From: Siphonodentalium dalli
Lineage: Eukaryota; Mollusca; Scaphopoda; Gadilida; Siphonodentaliidae
Reading direction: 5' to 3'
Assembly (NCBI GenBank): GCA_032622095.1
Contig: CP136062.1
Location: forward strand, 199,523,887 to 199,587,886
Length of the DNA: 64,000 nt
Both the position numbers and the translations under genes were made by a program. The number at the start of each line of letters is the position of its first letter. Positions within the stretch are counted from its first letter, which is position 1. The notes beneath the pieces were generated by a model. The model was given only the letters and a program-made list of their open reading frames with translations, was not told the origin of the DNA and did not search any database. This document shows, piece by piece, positions 12,803-24,055 of this stretch.

Positions 12803-13972
12803 GCGTTTGGGTAAAGGTAAAAGTTAAACGCCATCATTACACATATGCTGTTTGTCAGTCGCATAAATGGGCCGCATTTGAAAATTCACATACACAAAAC
12901 AATGCTAATTTATTCCATATTTAGATAGTATTTGATGAAATAGCTCGTTTCGAATAACATATGGGTGGGCATGATGTCATTTTACATTATTTAAATAAAT
13001 ATTTGGGCCTATATATGTATATATAAATTAGTGGTAAATATTCATGATATTCGGGTTAGGCAAGCAACAATATTCGATGCGCGAGCCCTTGCCAAATTTG
13101 CACATATATCGACGGTGTAATCATAACACTTTTAGTCATTTAAATACAATTTCTGCAAACTGATGATTTTTTGCGTTTGGGTACTGACTATCGATTTTGT
13201 TTGGGTAATGCGCTGGCATTAGTTCTGTCCATGTGACACAATCAAATTGACGTGAATACGCGAATAATACACCCACTGTCATTCTAAATTGCGTATATAT
13301 TGGTATATTGAAAATAAAAATTGTCATTACCCAAACATCACTACCCAAACGCCTTTTTGTGGATTATGCAATGGCGCGTTGTGGTAATGACGCGTTTGGG
13401 TAATGACTTTCACTTCGTCGTGCCATTATATTTCGAATATTTTCCGACCACCGAAATCAACTAATTTAATAACAAATTTACATTGTGCGTGTCAAAGACA
13501 GTTTGATCATCTACCTCCAGCTTTACAATTCAAATTATCTGCATTCAACATCAAAGCTGCTTCATTACCCAAACGCTCTTTCGCGTTTGGGTGATGACGC
13601 GTTTGGGTAATGACGATTTTCATTTCGTTACATGTATACTTACATGTATATTTCAAATATCTTCTACCCACTTAAAACAACTAGTTTATGCGCGAACTGA
13701 CCTTGTGTGCGTTCAAGACACTTTGCCCTTCACCGAGTGCGTATATAAAATTCAAATTGCATGCGTTTTGTGTAAATAACGCCGAATAAACTTACTATTT
13801 CGATTCCGCGTTTAAAAGTCGGAATTATAAAAAAATTCACAATGAAATAGAACTAATGTTATTTCTTTTCGATAAAACATAAAATTCGTTGCTCGCTGCA
13901 ACTCAATACAAAAATACAACTGATGTTTATTGTTAAAAGTACAAGTCGTCGTTAGCATACGTTTGGGTAATA
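12803..13972. repeat. Cluster of GCGTTTGGGTAATGAC motifs in both orientations
   Basis: The motif or a close variant appears on the plus strand near 12803, 13174, 13199, 13393, 13583, 13599 and 13960, and inverted near 13325, 13341 and 13562. Pairs enclose 160-190 bp, as TIRs would. Segments 13393-13575 and 13599-13790 look like diverged copies of one another (CATTATATTTCGAATATT versus CATGTATATTTCAAATATC). Most likely nested MITEs. Confidence 0.55.
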
Positions 13973-14099
13973 ATTTTTGAGAATGGGATAGGTTTTTAGA
14001 AGGTTGTGTGAGCTTTTTGCTAGCATCATGTTTATTTTCTTCACAAATTTCAAATTTTATGGCATTCTGTGCACAATTCCACACCTGAGTGTGGATCTA

Positions 14100-14834
14100 T
14101 TTTGAGAAAACAAGTGTGTCGGAAAATAGAGGAAATCCTAGTAATTTTATGGCGCATGGTTGGGACATGATGTTTCGCGGTTTTTTTGCCGAGTGTAGTC
14201 AATGCAAAGATAAGTGTTGGAACATCGATACCCCAACCAGAAATGTTTCTAATTAATGCTCGTAATGTCAGCTACAAGGAAATACACATCTCCTGTCCAT
14301 AGGGCAGCTCTTGTCTTCTATATGATGAAATAAGATCGTGTGACACGGTTTTGCTCATTTACGGTAGAATCACCCTGTAGTCAGTTGACGAATTCAGCAT
14401 AACACCGAGTGTGAATAGTTATGCACGAGTAGTGGTCATATTTAATCCTTTAGTGTTGCGTGTTTCGTGTCTCATTGCCATCTATAACGAAACCATTGTG
14501 TTGTACCGACTTCTTTGGAAATAGAACATAGTTGTCGGACTACTGAATAATATTTTCCCGCCTGGGGCGCTCTTTGTTCACAACATATGAGGACTAGACT
14601 AACAAAGGCAACGCCAAGCGTGGCATATACCCCGACGCTCAGTTTAGAGAGTGGGCAATACTAAATAGTTGTATGGATGGAGAATTGTTTTTATTTTCTA
14701 AACCCATGAAGTGGGAATCATTTCCCATTAAAATGTGCTATCAATACACCAAAGCACAACCAAATCCAATGATCCATGACCATGTTCATGCGGATACAAA
14801 ATTCATAAATTCCCATGTCAAACAAGTGCTTCAA
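14100..14834. other. Gene-free stretch
   Basis: No recognised exon, TIR pair or tandem repeat. Confidence 0.4.
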
Positions 14835-15221
14835 AAACTTTAAAGTCAAACAAGGGCCGTAAATTTGGTAAAATTGAATAGACGAAACGTGTAGTAAATC
14901 GGTATCCTTTCCCTGAGCTGTGTTATCACCATGCCGAAGGACAACGAAATCCGATAATTAACAACCGAGATACAAAGTGATATGTTAGGACGGATGGACA
15001 GACGGACGGACATTTCTAAACCAAACAAGGGCCATAATGAATGGTCGAAATCCGTATTATATGGATATATGGATATCCTTTCTCCCAACCTGCATGTGTT
15101 ATCATCATGCCAAAGAACAACGAAATCCGAGTTATAAAGTGATATGTTCGGACGGACAGACGGACGGACGGAACACTCGGCTATATGCCCCGAACCTCCT
15201 ACGTGGGTCGGCGGCATAATA
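14835..15221. repeat. Interspersed repeat E, two partial units
   Basis: Two diverged units share AAACAAGGGCC(G/A)TAA, TATCACCATGCC or TATCATCATGCC, ACAACGAAATCCG, AAAGTGATATGTT, GGACGGACGG and a closing GGCGGCATAATAA. Repeats with this layout are common in bivalve genomes (general knowledge, no search run). Confidence 0.6.
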
Positions 15222-15331
15222 AAGAACGCTCTATGTATTACTCCATGTTGCAGGTGTAGACCGGGTCCTGGCTTTCTTTCTACATTATATGATGTGATAT
15301 AATTATTAACTGAACAGCTACAACATTATAT

Positions 15332-15551
15332 ACGCGCATCCGAGTATCAGTTCCAAGCAATTCATTCAAATCTAACTAAATATGATTGATAATCGATGAC
15401 TATATATGATTAGATCAGATTCCAGTTCCATTATTTGCCCTGTGTTATAGTAAAGGCACTTCTCCGATATTTGACGTGATAAAATGATCAGAGATGTTTC
15501 TCCGTTCCGACAACCTCATTAGTCTTGCTCTGAAAAACTCGCGATTTAATC
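15332..15551 (+). repeat. Dispersed direct repeat U2, copy 2
   Basis: Partner of 12091-12312. Confidence 0.7.
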
Positions 15552-15988
15552 ACAACATGCACGAATACCGACGTCGTTTATGATTTCTTTATAGCTTTCA
15601 ATGTTGGTCCCTCGTAGTGTTTTGCAACCCGGCGTCAATCTGATTTGAGATGTAATTTAACCCTGTATCTACTTATATCATTCAAATATATAAGTTTACA
15701 CTGGAATGACATATTATTGCACACCCAATAGCTTATTTGTGCGGAATACAGAAAAATAAAGATGAATTCAAAACGTTCAATAAAAGATCGTGTATTGTTC
15801 TAGAACAATACAAACCGATTACGTCAACAACGTCTTTGGCGACGTCAACTTTAACAGCAAATTTCTTCACTAAATTATGAAGTATAGCATTTGTTCAATT
15901 AAATGAAACAATATCAACCTATTTAAATGTTAGTATATTATAATCCACAATCTTCAAAGTGTGCAATAAACATAGAACAACACAACAC

Positions 15989-16109
15989 TGTGAACATGTT
16001 AACGTTATTGCACTCGTTTGTCGTCCTGCGAGGTAAAACTCGAACCCCCGGTTCTCGTTTTACCATCGCGTCACAACAAACGCGCACAATAACGTTATCA
16101 TGTTCACAC
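15989..16109. mobile_element. Foldback element of about 120 bp
   Basis: The outer arms TGTGAACATGTTAACGTTAT and ATAACGTTATCATGTTCACA, and the inner arms GTAAAACTCGAAC and GTTCTCGTTTTAC, pair around a CCCCG loop. No partner copy is seen in the window. Confidence 0.6.
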
Positions 16110-16378
16110 ACTTTTGTCGTTCTATCTATTTATTCATTTGGATATTCCGGAAGGAATTATACGTAGATATAACAATAAACGTGCAGAAGGATGATCGGGA
16201 TATGTTCAGATAAAAACCACCTATGGTCGTTTGTTGAACTTATTATTTTAACATTTTCTAAGGTAGCTGCACGTCAAAGCGTATTTAGTAAAGAATTTGT
16301 TAACCATGCATGTAATATTGGTCATGTGACAATACTTGCATTACCTGCGACCATCAATGCTGAAATTTAATTTCCACC

Positions 16379-16778
16379 TTAACCCTTTACCCAACAGAAC
16401 GGCCCTGTGCCAATGCATTCTCTTATATATGCGAGTCGACCATAGGTCGCCTCGCATATATAAGAGAATGCATTGGCTTAACACATTAAAAATTATAAAA
16501 TTGTTAAAGAATGTAAGAAAAAATGGTAAAAAGTGTTTAAAAAAGATTTGTTTTAGGCCAATGCATTCTCTTATATATGCGAGGCGACCTATGGTCGACT
16601 CGCATATATAAGAGAATGCATTGGCACAGGGCATAACTGTAACTATCACAATGTGGTCAATGAGCCGGTTCCAATGATATCCATATGTGTATGGTTCTAT
16701 TGAGACAGACCCAAGATATTTTAGGTTGTTGAAGCTTTATCTGGCAGGTTTTGGCCGGTTTGTTGGGTAAAGGGTTAA
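16379..16778. mobile_element. piggyBac-type MITE F, copy 1
   Basis: TTAA at 16379-16382 and 16775-16778 flank inverted ends CCCTTTACCCAACA and TGTTGGGTAAAGGG. TTAA targets with CCC/GGG-type termini are the piggyBac signature. The core (about 16403-16630) holds two near-perfect hairpins of about 68 nt, built on CCAATGCATTCTCTTATATA and its complement. They flank an A/T spacer and are themselves inverted relative to each other. No transposase. Copies 2 and 3 have the same length to within one base. Confidence 0.85.
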
Positions 16779-17581
16779 ACTGGCATGGCTCATTCAAAAC
16801 TTACATGCAATGTATACGTATACATTGGTAAGTGGGGCAGTATAATATGTCTAAAAATAACGATATACTTTTTATATAGTCTGAAAAAATGAGATCGAAG
16901 TCAGCAATTTTCGAGCTGTAGTCTATAAACCGTCTCTTCAGATGTTCTGATAGCTGCTATCTGGAACGCATGCTGTGGATGAACTAGATAGTTGATGCAG
17001 GAGTTAAACCCCTGTCACACTCCGCTGCGATCAGGCCGGCGCTTGCGTTGCGCTGGAAAATTATCAAAGCGCCAAGCTAAAGGCATTAAGGTATCCAAGA
17101 ACCGATTGGTGACGCAGTTGACACTGGCTAGGACGGGAGAGGGTCCCCATGATCGCCCCTGAGTGCCAGAGCGCCGCACTTGTTTTGTGCATGCACAAAA
17201 CAAGCGCAGAGGTTCGGCGTTCTGACCAGGACGCAGTACTGTCACCGTGACAGCGAAAACTCAGCGAGGTGAGCGTCCCGTTGGCGTAGCAAGGATGCAT
17301 ACAAGCCACTCGTGGTCGCAGTAAGAAACCAATCTTGTCCTCTACAACTGCAGTAAGCTTAAAACCCCTGTCACACTCCGCTGCGATCAGGCCGGCGCTT
17401 GCATAGCACTGACAAAGTACAAAAATATGAGTAACACGCAGGAGGAGCGCGGACAACTATGCAGCTTATCACGTTTTTATTGCGCTCTTATTACGACCCA
17501 TTGCGTTTCTACTTTGTCAAGTCTCACGCTCTCACGCCCTCTCACTGTGCTTCATCTAAGCTATAAACGTCCTTAGTGCGT

Positions 17582-18668
17582 TAGTGTGTTCGCGCTGTCG
17601 GTAGCCAAATTAGCCAATGGCTAATCTTTTTCGAATTTGGCTAATAAAAATTTCATTTGGCTAAACTTTTGGCTAAATTTTTTTGACCCCAAATGGAGAC
17701 TGAAAGCATGGAGTCAGAAAGCTAATTAATAAAAGCGCTCAATAGATCGACATTTCAAGACAAAGTTAGATGACGAAAGTATTTCATTATTTTCGTACTT
17801 ATGAAATATCGTTCCGTAGCAGCAAAAGGTAAGCTCTAACATTTAGTGATGTGAACGATCTAGTCCGAAAACAACGAAAGTGAGAATATATCGCCGACTG
17901 TACAAAGGGAAACCCGATCGCGGACAGTACAAAGGCAAAGCTGATCGACAACTCTATCAACCAAGCAATCACAAAGTGATATGCAATCATATTTAGTGTT
18001 TTAATCTGGAGAAAGATTACGTCACTCTGCACGAAACAGCAAAAGGTCATTATTTACCATTTAATCCCCTAATCCCACATTGTCTGTCTCGCATTGTTTA
18101 TGATGACATTGTATTTATGACCGTCGAGGTTTATGAGCACCAATTGTAAGACAATAGCTTAATCAGCCAAAGTGGATCACGTCAGATATTTTGTGGCTAT
18201 TTGTCGTCAATATCGATACAGTTAAAATAATATGCATGCTTTTATGACAGATTGTAATTTGATAATTGCGTAACAATATTAAGTTATTAGTTTCCAGACG
18301 TCACTTAGATATTTTCGCAAGGATAAATATTTAATGATTTAAAAAAAGATATTGATATAAAACAAAACAAAAATTAAGGACAATCCCGGGTTACCCCCCC
18401 CCCCCCCCCCCCCCCAAATCAATCGTTCACATAAAGATTAAATAAATTTTTAATAAATGATGTATATAAAAATACTTCTAGTTCATCAAAATTATTTAAA
18501 TTATTGTGTATTTTACCTGTGTCTGTTAGATTTTACGTTTTAGTCATTAATTGTGAACCGACCAGAAAACGATGATTTAATTTGGCTAAAAAAAATTCAT
18601 TTGGCTAATAAAATTTTCATTTGGCCAAACTTTTGGCTATAGTTTTTTTCGGTCCAGCGCGAACACTG
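17582..18668. mobile_element. hAT-like non-autonomous element inserted in the left H arm
   Basis: The mirrored arm at 19850 reads straight through the site, which defines this insertion. Ends are TAGTGTGTTCGCGCTG and CAGCGCGAACACTG, so CAGTGTTCGCGCTG on the better end, resembling hAT termini. Subterminal TTTGGCTAA motifs are repeated on both sides in opposite orientation. A poly-C run lies at 18396-18415. No 8-bp target duplication is evident, so the class is tentative. Confidence 0.55.
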
Positions 18669-20162
18669 TCCAAGTCGCTGTCATCGTGTTGCTAGTACGT
18701 TCTCAATAAGTTTGCAAAACGTTCTCTGCGTGGGAGTATAAATAGCGCCTCATGCGTTCTCCAGTCATAGTCAGTTTTTAGGTTGTGGGATTTACCCAAC
18801 AATCCACAATAGACTAGTTGTCTATGTTCCAATTATATATGTTCCGGATATATAGTCATAATTTAAATTGAGCATATGTTTCGGTTCACTTGTCCACTAT
18901 AGTATGATAGTGATAGTGATAACGCGGAATTTCGTCAGGGAACAGCGTGGCTAAATAGATCGGCATAATATATGCCCTTTTTATTTTTGAATGGCATGAC
19001 CTATATGGAGGCCGACAGCACCATTTCCGTGGTTATTTATGCCTGTTTACATGTAACACATGTATATGCGGAATACATTGGATTCCATTTTGGTGCCACT
19101 TCACATGCACTATTCTTATTGCGTATTCCATGTTATATATGTGCCACATCCGTGACGGAATACATGTACATCGGATTCCAGTTTAAATTTGCATATTTAT
19201 ATGCAAACTCCGATGGTGTGGGTGAGCAGATCGCGTTTCAAAGTAGGATCGTACTGTAAACCTGCTGCAAACGTTGGAAGAACGCCATTTGTCACGCTTG
19301 GACGTATCAAGAGAGCCTTATTTGCAGTGGCAACATCATGTGGACGTTCTATGATCGGGAAGCAGTCCATAACACCGCGTGGCAGCGCCATAAGAGCGCA
19401 ATAAGGTCGAGAGAGAGACGAAAGATATGATTTCTTACTGCGACCACGAGTAGCTTGTATGCATCCTTGTTACGTCAATGGGACGCTCACATCGCTCGCT
19501 TTTCGCTGCCACGGCGACAGTACTGCGCCCTGGTCATGGGGACCCTCTCCCGTCCTAGACAGTGTCAACTGCGTCACCAATCGGTTCTTGGATACCTTAA
19601 TGCGTTTAGCTTGGCGCTTGCTACCTTTTCAGCGCAATGCAAGCGCCGGCCTGATCTCAGCGGAGTGTGACAGGGGTTTAATCGGACAACTAGTGGACAA
19701 CATTATAGTCTATTGTGGATTGTTGGGAATATTCCCACAACCTAAAAACTGACTATGACTGGAGCAAGCATGAGGCGCTATTTATACCCACGCAGAGAAC
19801 GTTTTGCAAACTTATTGAGAACGTATACTAGCAACACAGTGACAGCGACTTGGACGCACTAAGGACGTTTATAGCGTAGAGGAAGTACAGTGATAGCGCG
19901 TGGGAGCGTGAGACTTGACAAAGTAGAAACGCAATGGGTCGTAATAAGAGCGCAATAAAAACGTGATAAGCTGCATAGTTGTCCGCGCTCTGGCAGCGGG
20001 TGGAGCGAACAAGTCAGATTTCATTTGGCTTAATTAGTTCCTCGTTTGCTAGAGCGTCGGTACGAGTGATTTGAGCGGTCTGTAACCTTAATTGGAAGCA
20101 ACCGCCCTCGTGCTGATGCCGGCGAGTGAGACGGTTTTGGATTAGGCTTAGTGCGACGGACA

Positions 20163-20951
20163 ATGGAGCTAATCCCTGACGCCGCGTTAGCAGCAATAGA
20201 GAGATCTCAAATTACGGACATTGTTAGCTGGAATCTCCAGTCTAACAGGGGTTATTTGACTCTCTGTGTTGAATTTCGGACGGGAGATGCTGGAAACCAG
20301 AGATCTTCCACCCGGAGCAAGACCAAGACCAGCCGTACCATGAAAGAGGAGCCTCCTAAGAAAAAGACAACAGCTCGAAGGAGAAGGGACGCAGCCAGAC
20401 GGGCGAAATGGAAGAAAAAGATGGGGGTGACCGTTGATCGACCGGTCACCCCTCCCCGTGTGGCTCAGCCGTCTATAGTCATATCCGGCGGGTCAAAGTT
20501 GTCTGAGAGACGCCCAGACGACTCGACCTGCATGGAGACTGACGACATTGAACCAGCTAGCAGGGACTCCGTGGATCTGCCGGAGGTCCCTGCTGTCGTC
20601 GTCGAGGCTTGCGGAGACAGGGACGTGGATACCACCCCAGATGTTCCTGCCGCCAGCTTCGACGTGGAACTGGACAGCTTTACACCTCGGACACCGGATT
20701 ACCAAAACATCCCGGTGTCCCCCAGCTCCACCAGCACCAACAACAACACCAGCGCCAACGTCAGCACTCAATCCACCTACTCCATCAGTTCGAATGCTGA
20801 ACAAGCGGTGATCGAGGCCATGTCCCTTAAGTGTAAGGATCCCGTCGAAAAGGAAAGCTACATCCAACCGAATGAAAAAGAAAGCAAAGAAATCAAAAAA
20901 AAAAAAATAGATCATTTTCATTTTCACCTCACCAATCTCATGTTAATGTAA
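20163..20951 (+). CDS. Gag-like basic, Pro-rich protein of retroposon S1
   Basis: An intact frame of about 262 codons from the ATG at 20163; it stays open upstream only to non-ATG codons. Residues about 20-38 have a SW-x-L-...-GY-x-L pattern. Residues about 60-86 form a strongly basic stretch containing RRRRDAARRAKWKKK. Residues about 112-172 are an acidic Ser/Asp/Pro module (SERRPDD, TPDVPAASF), followed by a TPxTPxY motif, a Ser/Thr/Asn-rich run and a Lys-rich tail. The basic motif recalls ORF1/Gag-like proteins next to invertebrate non-LTR elements, so nucleic-acid binding is plausible. I cannot name a family. Residues 112-172 are also encoded at 60358-60530, and the basic and TPxY motifs recur at 43731-44345. 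No CCHC finger is seen. Confidence 0.65.
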   Translation: MELIPDAALAAIERSQITDIVSWNLQSNRGYLTLCVEFRTGDAGNQRSSTRSKTKTSRTMKEEPPKKKTTARRRRDAARRAKWKKKMGVTVDRPVTPPRVAQPSIVISGGSKLSERRPDDSTCMETDDIEPASRDSVDLPEVPAVVVEACGDRDVDTTPDVPAASFDVELDSFTPRTPDYQNIPVSPSSTSTNNNTSANVSTQSTYSISSNAEQAVIEAMSLKCKDPVEKESYIQPNEKESKEIKKKKIDHFHFHLTNLMLM

Positions 20952-20982
20952 TACCATTACATGTATCCTCATTAAATTTCAA

Positions 20983-21047
20983 GTGGGTTGTAGGAGAGGG
21001 GTTCCGCCCCTTTCAAATCATCCCGGGAAAGTTTCCCAAACCCACCA
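20983..21047 (+). promoter_or_regulatory. Putative structured RNA element at the S1 3' end
   Basis: The closing stem GTGGGTT/AACCCAC encloses hairpins AGGGGTTCCGCCCCT and GGGAAAGTTTCCC. The S2 element (60932-60988) has the same order of two GC hairpins with CAAATCATCCCGGG versus CGACAATCCCGGGG between them, then CCCAAACC. This could be a recognition signal for a trans-acting reverse transcriptase. Confidence 0.5.
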
Positions 21048-21214
21048 TAGTAGTTGTCCGCGCTCCTCCTGCGTGTTACTCATATTTTGGTACCTGTTCA
21101 GCGCAATGCAAGCTCCGGCCTGATCGCAGCGGAGTGTGACGGGGCTTTACATGTATTGTGCTCACGGGATTATTTGCAATTTACGAACATGTGTGAGGTG
21201 TTGCTATGCCGAAT

Positions 21215-22450
21215 GTTGTAGTAACTGACGAGTTATGTGGTAGCTCACGAGCTCTGTAGTAACAATCACCGAGTTATGTAGTAAATGTAGTAATAACGTA
21301 CGTTTCGTATTTTTTTTAGAAAGAATGAATCCTCCACATTGGCTTGTTTAAGGCGATATCACCATTGACAGTGTGAGTCGCGTGGGTAATGATGGAAATA
21401 GGGGAAATGGTCAAACTCGGGTTTTAAACATGCTCAGACGATGATATTTGGGTCTGGTGAACTGAAATCTATACTATTAAAACTCAATATTGTTTGTTTT
21501 GCTTATATCCGACTTGTTCTGTAGCTCATTCAAAAATGAATGACGAAGTTCGCATAAAAACATAATGTCGACTAAAAGGCGTCGTCGTAGTTTCATACTA
21601 AGCGGCTTTTTTTATATTAAAATAGGTGTCGGCTAAACTTGAAAGTGCAAAAAATGATAATACAAAACTTGACGATTTTAAATACATAACTCGAGAGCTT
21701 GTTTTTTTTACTACACAGCACGCTGATTTTTTTGACTGCAAAAATCGTGACCTCGCTGTTTGTTGCACATAACTTAGTGTCCCCTTGAGTCGTCTGAGGT
21801 CAACGGTACCTATCTGAAGTCATCTAAGGTCATTCCGCGTGTCATGTTACCTATGTACAAAGATTTTGCCACATAACGTGCTTTATTGATTATTTAATTA
21901 TAATTTATTAACTCACATTTAAGTCATCTGAGGTCAAAGGCGCGTATCCTATGACATCCCCTGCTCAGGTGACCCATGCATACAAATATTCCTACATATC
22001 TTCTAAGTTGATAAGGAATGTTCTCAATTATTTATTATTGTTCATTGAAGTAGTCTGATGCCAAGGACACTTATCACGTGACACCACTCAGGTCAATTTA
22101 TCCCCGTGTATCAATTTTTCAACGAACCGATCGGTCGAGAAACTGCGGAGTGCCGAAGGACGAACATCAAGTTGAGCTACAGCGTCATTAACGTCCGCCA
22201 CACACAATCTTACACAAATGAACATTGAATTTACTATATAATATTGTTTAACGTCCAAACGGGTCTCAGAAAAGAAAAACAATGTAGCTGCAAAACACGA
22301 TGATTTTCTACTATACATAACTCGTTAGCTTATTTTTTTACAACATAACTCGTTGAATTTACTGCATAACTCGTGAGCTATCTCAGATCTCGGCGATTGT
22401 TATTACATAACTCGTTAGCTACCACACAACCCGTCGGTTACTACAAAACT
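21215..22450. mobile_element. TIR element N built from CATAACTCGTGAGCTA-like motifs
   Basis: The left arm 21215-21300 is the inverted counterpart of 22355-22450. Both keep the order CTCGG-GATTGTTA-TACA...CTCGTnAGCTACCACA...GTTACTACAA. A further right-end copy lies at 25255-25455, and an internal partial copy at about 21640-21760. No transposase is recognised. Confidence 0.5.
21785..22130 (+). repeat. Three diverged tandem units of about 125 bp inside element N
   Basis: Units share (A)AGTCATCTGAGGTCAA, a CCTATGACATCCC-like phrase, CTCAGGTGACCCATG and ACAAATATTCC. They are clearly older than the other tandem repeats here. Confidence 0.5.
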
Positions 22451-22469
22451 CGTGACCTCGCTGTTTACG

Positions 22470-23380
22470 AGACGGTGTCCAGCGATGGTCTGGAAAATGG
22501 GGCAACTGAGAAAACTGGGACCAAATTCGAGAGGGAGCATGCACGTACAATCCAACCTGTCTTCCAAAAGAAAAAAATATTACTTCAAATATCGATGATT
22601 GTCAACTACATAACTTATTACGCCCTCCGGGTGTATATTAATGTAGAAATGCTTGATACCTATGGCCGCGGGTTTTTTTATTTATAGATAAGGGTTTTTT
22701 TGGGGACGCATTAAATGTTGTAGTGCGATCCCGAGTCCGGTTGTTTTGGGACGCATTAAAAGTTGTGGTGCTACCCTGAGTCCGGTAAAAGGTGTAGTTG
22801 TTTCTTAATTGTTATTCGGATGCCAAAAAGTGCAAGGCGATTAATTCTGACGGGAATTCACACGTTAACCATTAGCGCGCTGTGCGTTATTTGTTTCTAT
22901 TGATCTTTAACCTGCTTTGTTGCATTGTTATTTGAACATCTTTCGTTTATTTTCGCGTAACATAAATCGAAATGCTATCTACTATTATAATGCACCGGGA
23001 TTTGACGATTGTATAAGAACTTTAATTCGAACATGAATCCGAGGTGTTTGTTCATATCGGTGTTTAACATGTTATTTAATATCGTTTAGTGAACTTTTTT
23101 ATTTAGTTATACGCGACAAATATCGGCATGTTATATTCTAAATGAATTGGGATGGTTACTCCGTGCTGTTTGTATATATTGACTTTTCATTTGTTTGTAT
23201 ATATTCGGTATATATCGGAGCTATGAATAGAGATGTTATTAAGAAAAGTTCCAACACTAACCCTTCACATTGGTTGTTTAATATACAATGTGGCCTAATT
23301 ATAAACATCATTTTTATTTATGTGTACCGATGATATATCAGAATGCTATATGAATTGAAGAATGTTGAGAAACTACCCCC
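22470..23380. other. Gene-free stretch
   Basis: A short duplicated phrase (GGGACGCATTAAA-GTTGT) lies at about 22695-22790. Nothing else recognised. Confidence 0.4.
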
Positions 23381-23394
23381 CCCCCTCCTGAGAC

Positions 23395-23900
23395 CATGTT
23401 TTAATTGATACTCATGTGGGAGGGGCATATTATAATATTTTAATTGACCTTCATGTGACTATATTGTATTTCTCTTCTCCCCAGTGGGACCGTAACTGGG
23501 ATCAACACTGATGACACCATATTTTTATTTTAATTAACCCTCATAATGGGACAATATATTTATTCTTTAATTAAGTAACGTTACCATATTTTAATTGACC
23601 TTAATGGGACCATATTTCAATTAATCCCGATGGGTCCATATTTGTATTAACCCTTATGGGACGATATTTTAATATTAACAATCAAGGTACAATTTTAATT
23701 AACCATCACGGGGCCATATTTTTTATTAACCCTGATTGGACGATATATTAATTAACCCTCATGGGACCATATTTTATTTAACCGTGATGTGACCATATTT
23801 TAATTTACCCTCATCGGATCATATTTCAATTAACCCTCTCTGTGTTTGACGATATTTTAATTTACCCTCATGGAACCATAGATGTATTTTAATTAATCAT
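23395..23900. repeat. Degenerate AT-rich minisatellite
   Basis: About fifteen diverged copies of a 25-35 bp unit of the type CCATATTTTAATTAACCCTC followed by ATGGGA. Unit length varies. Confidence 0.75.
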
Positions 23901-24055
23901 TTATGAGAGGTCATATCAGGAGTGCATTACCTGAGGCATTCTTAGATCAGCATTACGCCCTCATAGGGTGTATATTGGCAAGTATATCTGACCCCTGCTC
24001 TCTATGTGTGTTTACACTGTAGCCTACTTCAGCTAGTTTACTATAAAGTTAATAT

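Larger units (their letters stand above)
19991..21050 (+). mobile_element. Retroposon S1 with Gag-like ORF and structured 3' end
   Basis: A 15-bp direct repeat, TAGTTGTCCGCGCTC, lies at 19976-19990 and 21051-21065. The mirrored arm has a single uninterrupted copy at 17445-17459, which acts as an empty site. The 1060-bp insert therefore has a LINE-style variable-length target duplication and no TIRs. It carries one ORF and no reverse transcriptase. It ends with a closing stem (GTGGGTT/AACCCAC) around two hairpins and no poly-A. Presumed mobilised in trans by a LINE. Confidence 0.75.
17004..21148. mobile_element. Composite of interleaved foldback DNA elements (family H)
   Basis: Ends read CCCCTGTCACACTCCGCTGC or its complement at four places: about 17009 and 17364 inward from the left, and about 19677 and 21145 from the right. 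The segment 17009-17345 mirrors about 19435-19677, and TTAA flanks both (17004-17007 and 19678-19681). The segment 17364-17580 mirrors 19850-19990 plus 21051-21145. The segment 18669-18830 mirrors 19680-19850. The two elements overlap rather than nest, so inversion or recombination between copies is likely. No transposase is recognised. The unique interior (18830-19435) has an unrecognised 95-codon frame. Confidence 0.6.

Noticed and set aside
16336-16649. Frames of 91 and 102 codons at 16.3-16.6 kb
   Set aside because: They read the same F hairpin on opposite strands and recur at other F copies.
18972-19259. 95-codon frame inside element H as a transposase
   Set aside because: No catalytic or DNA-binding motif, and it includes a duplicated GGAATACAT...GGATTCCA phrase.
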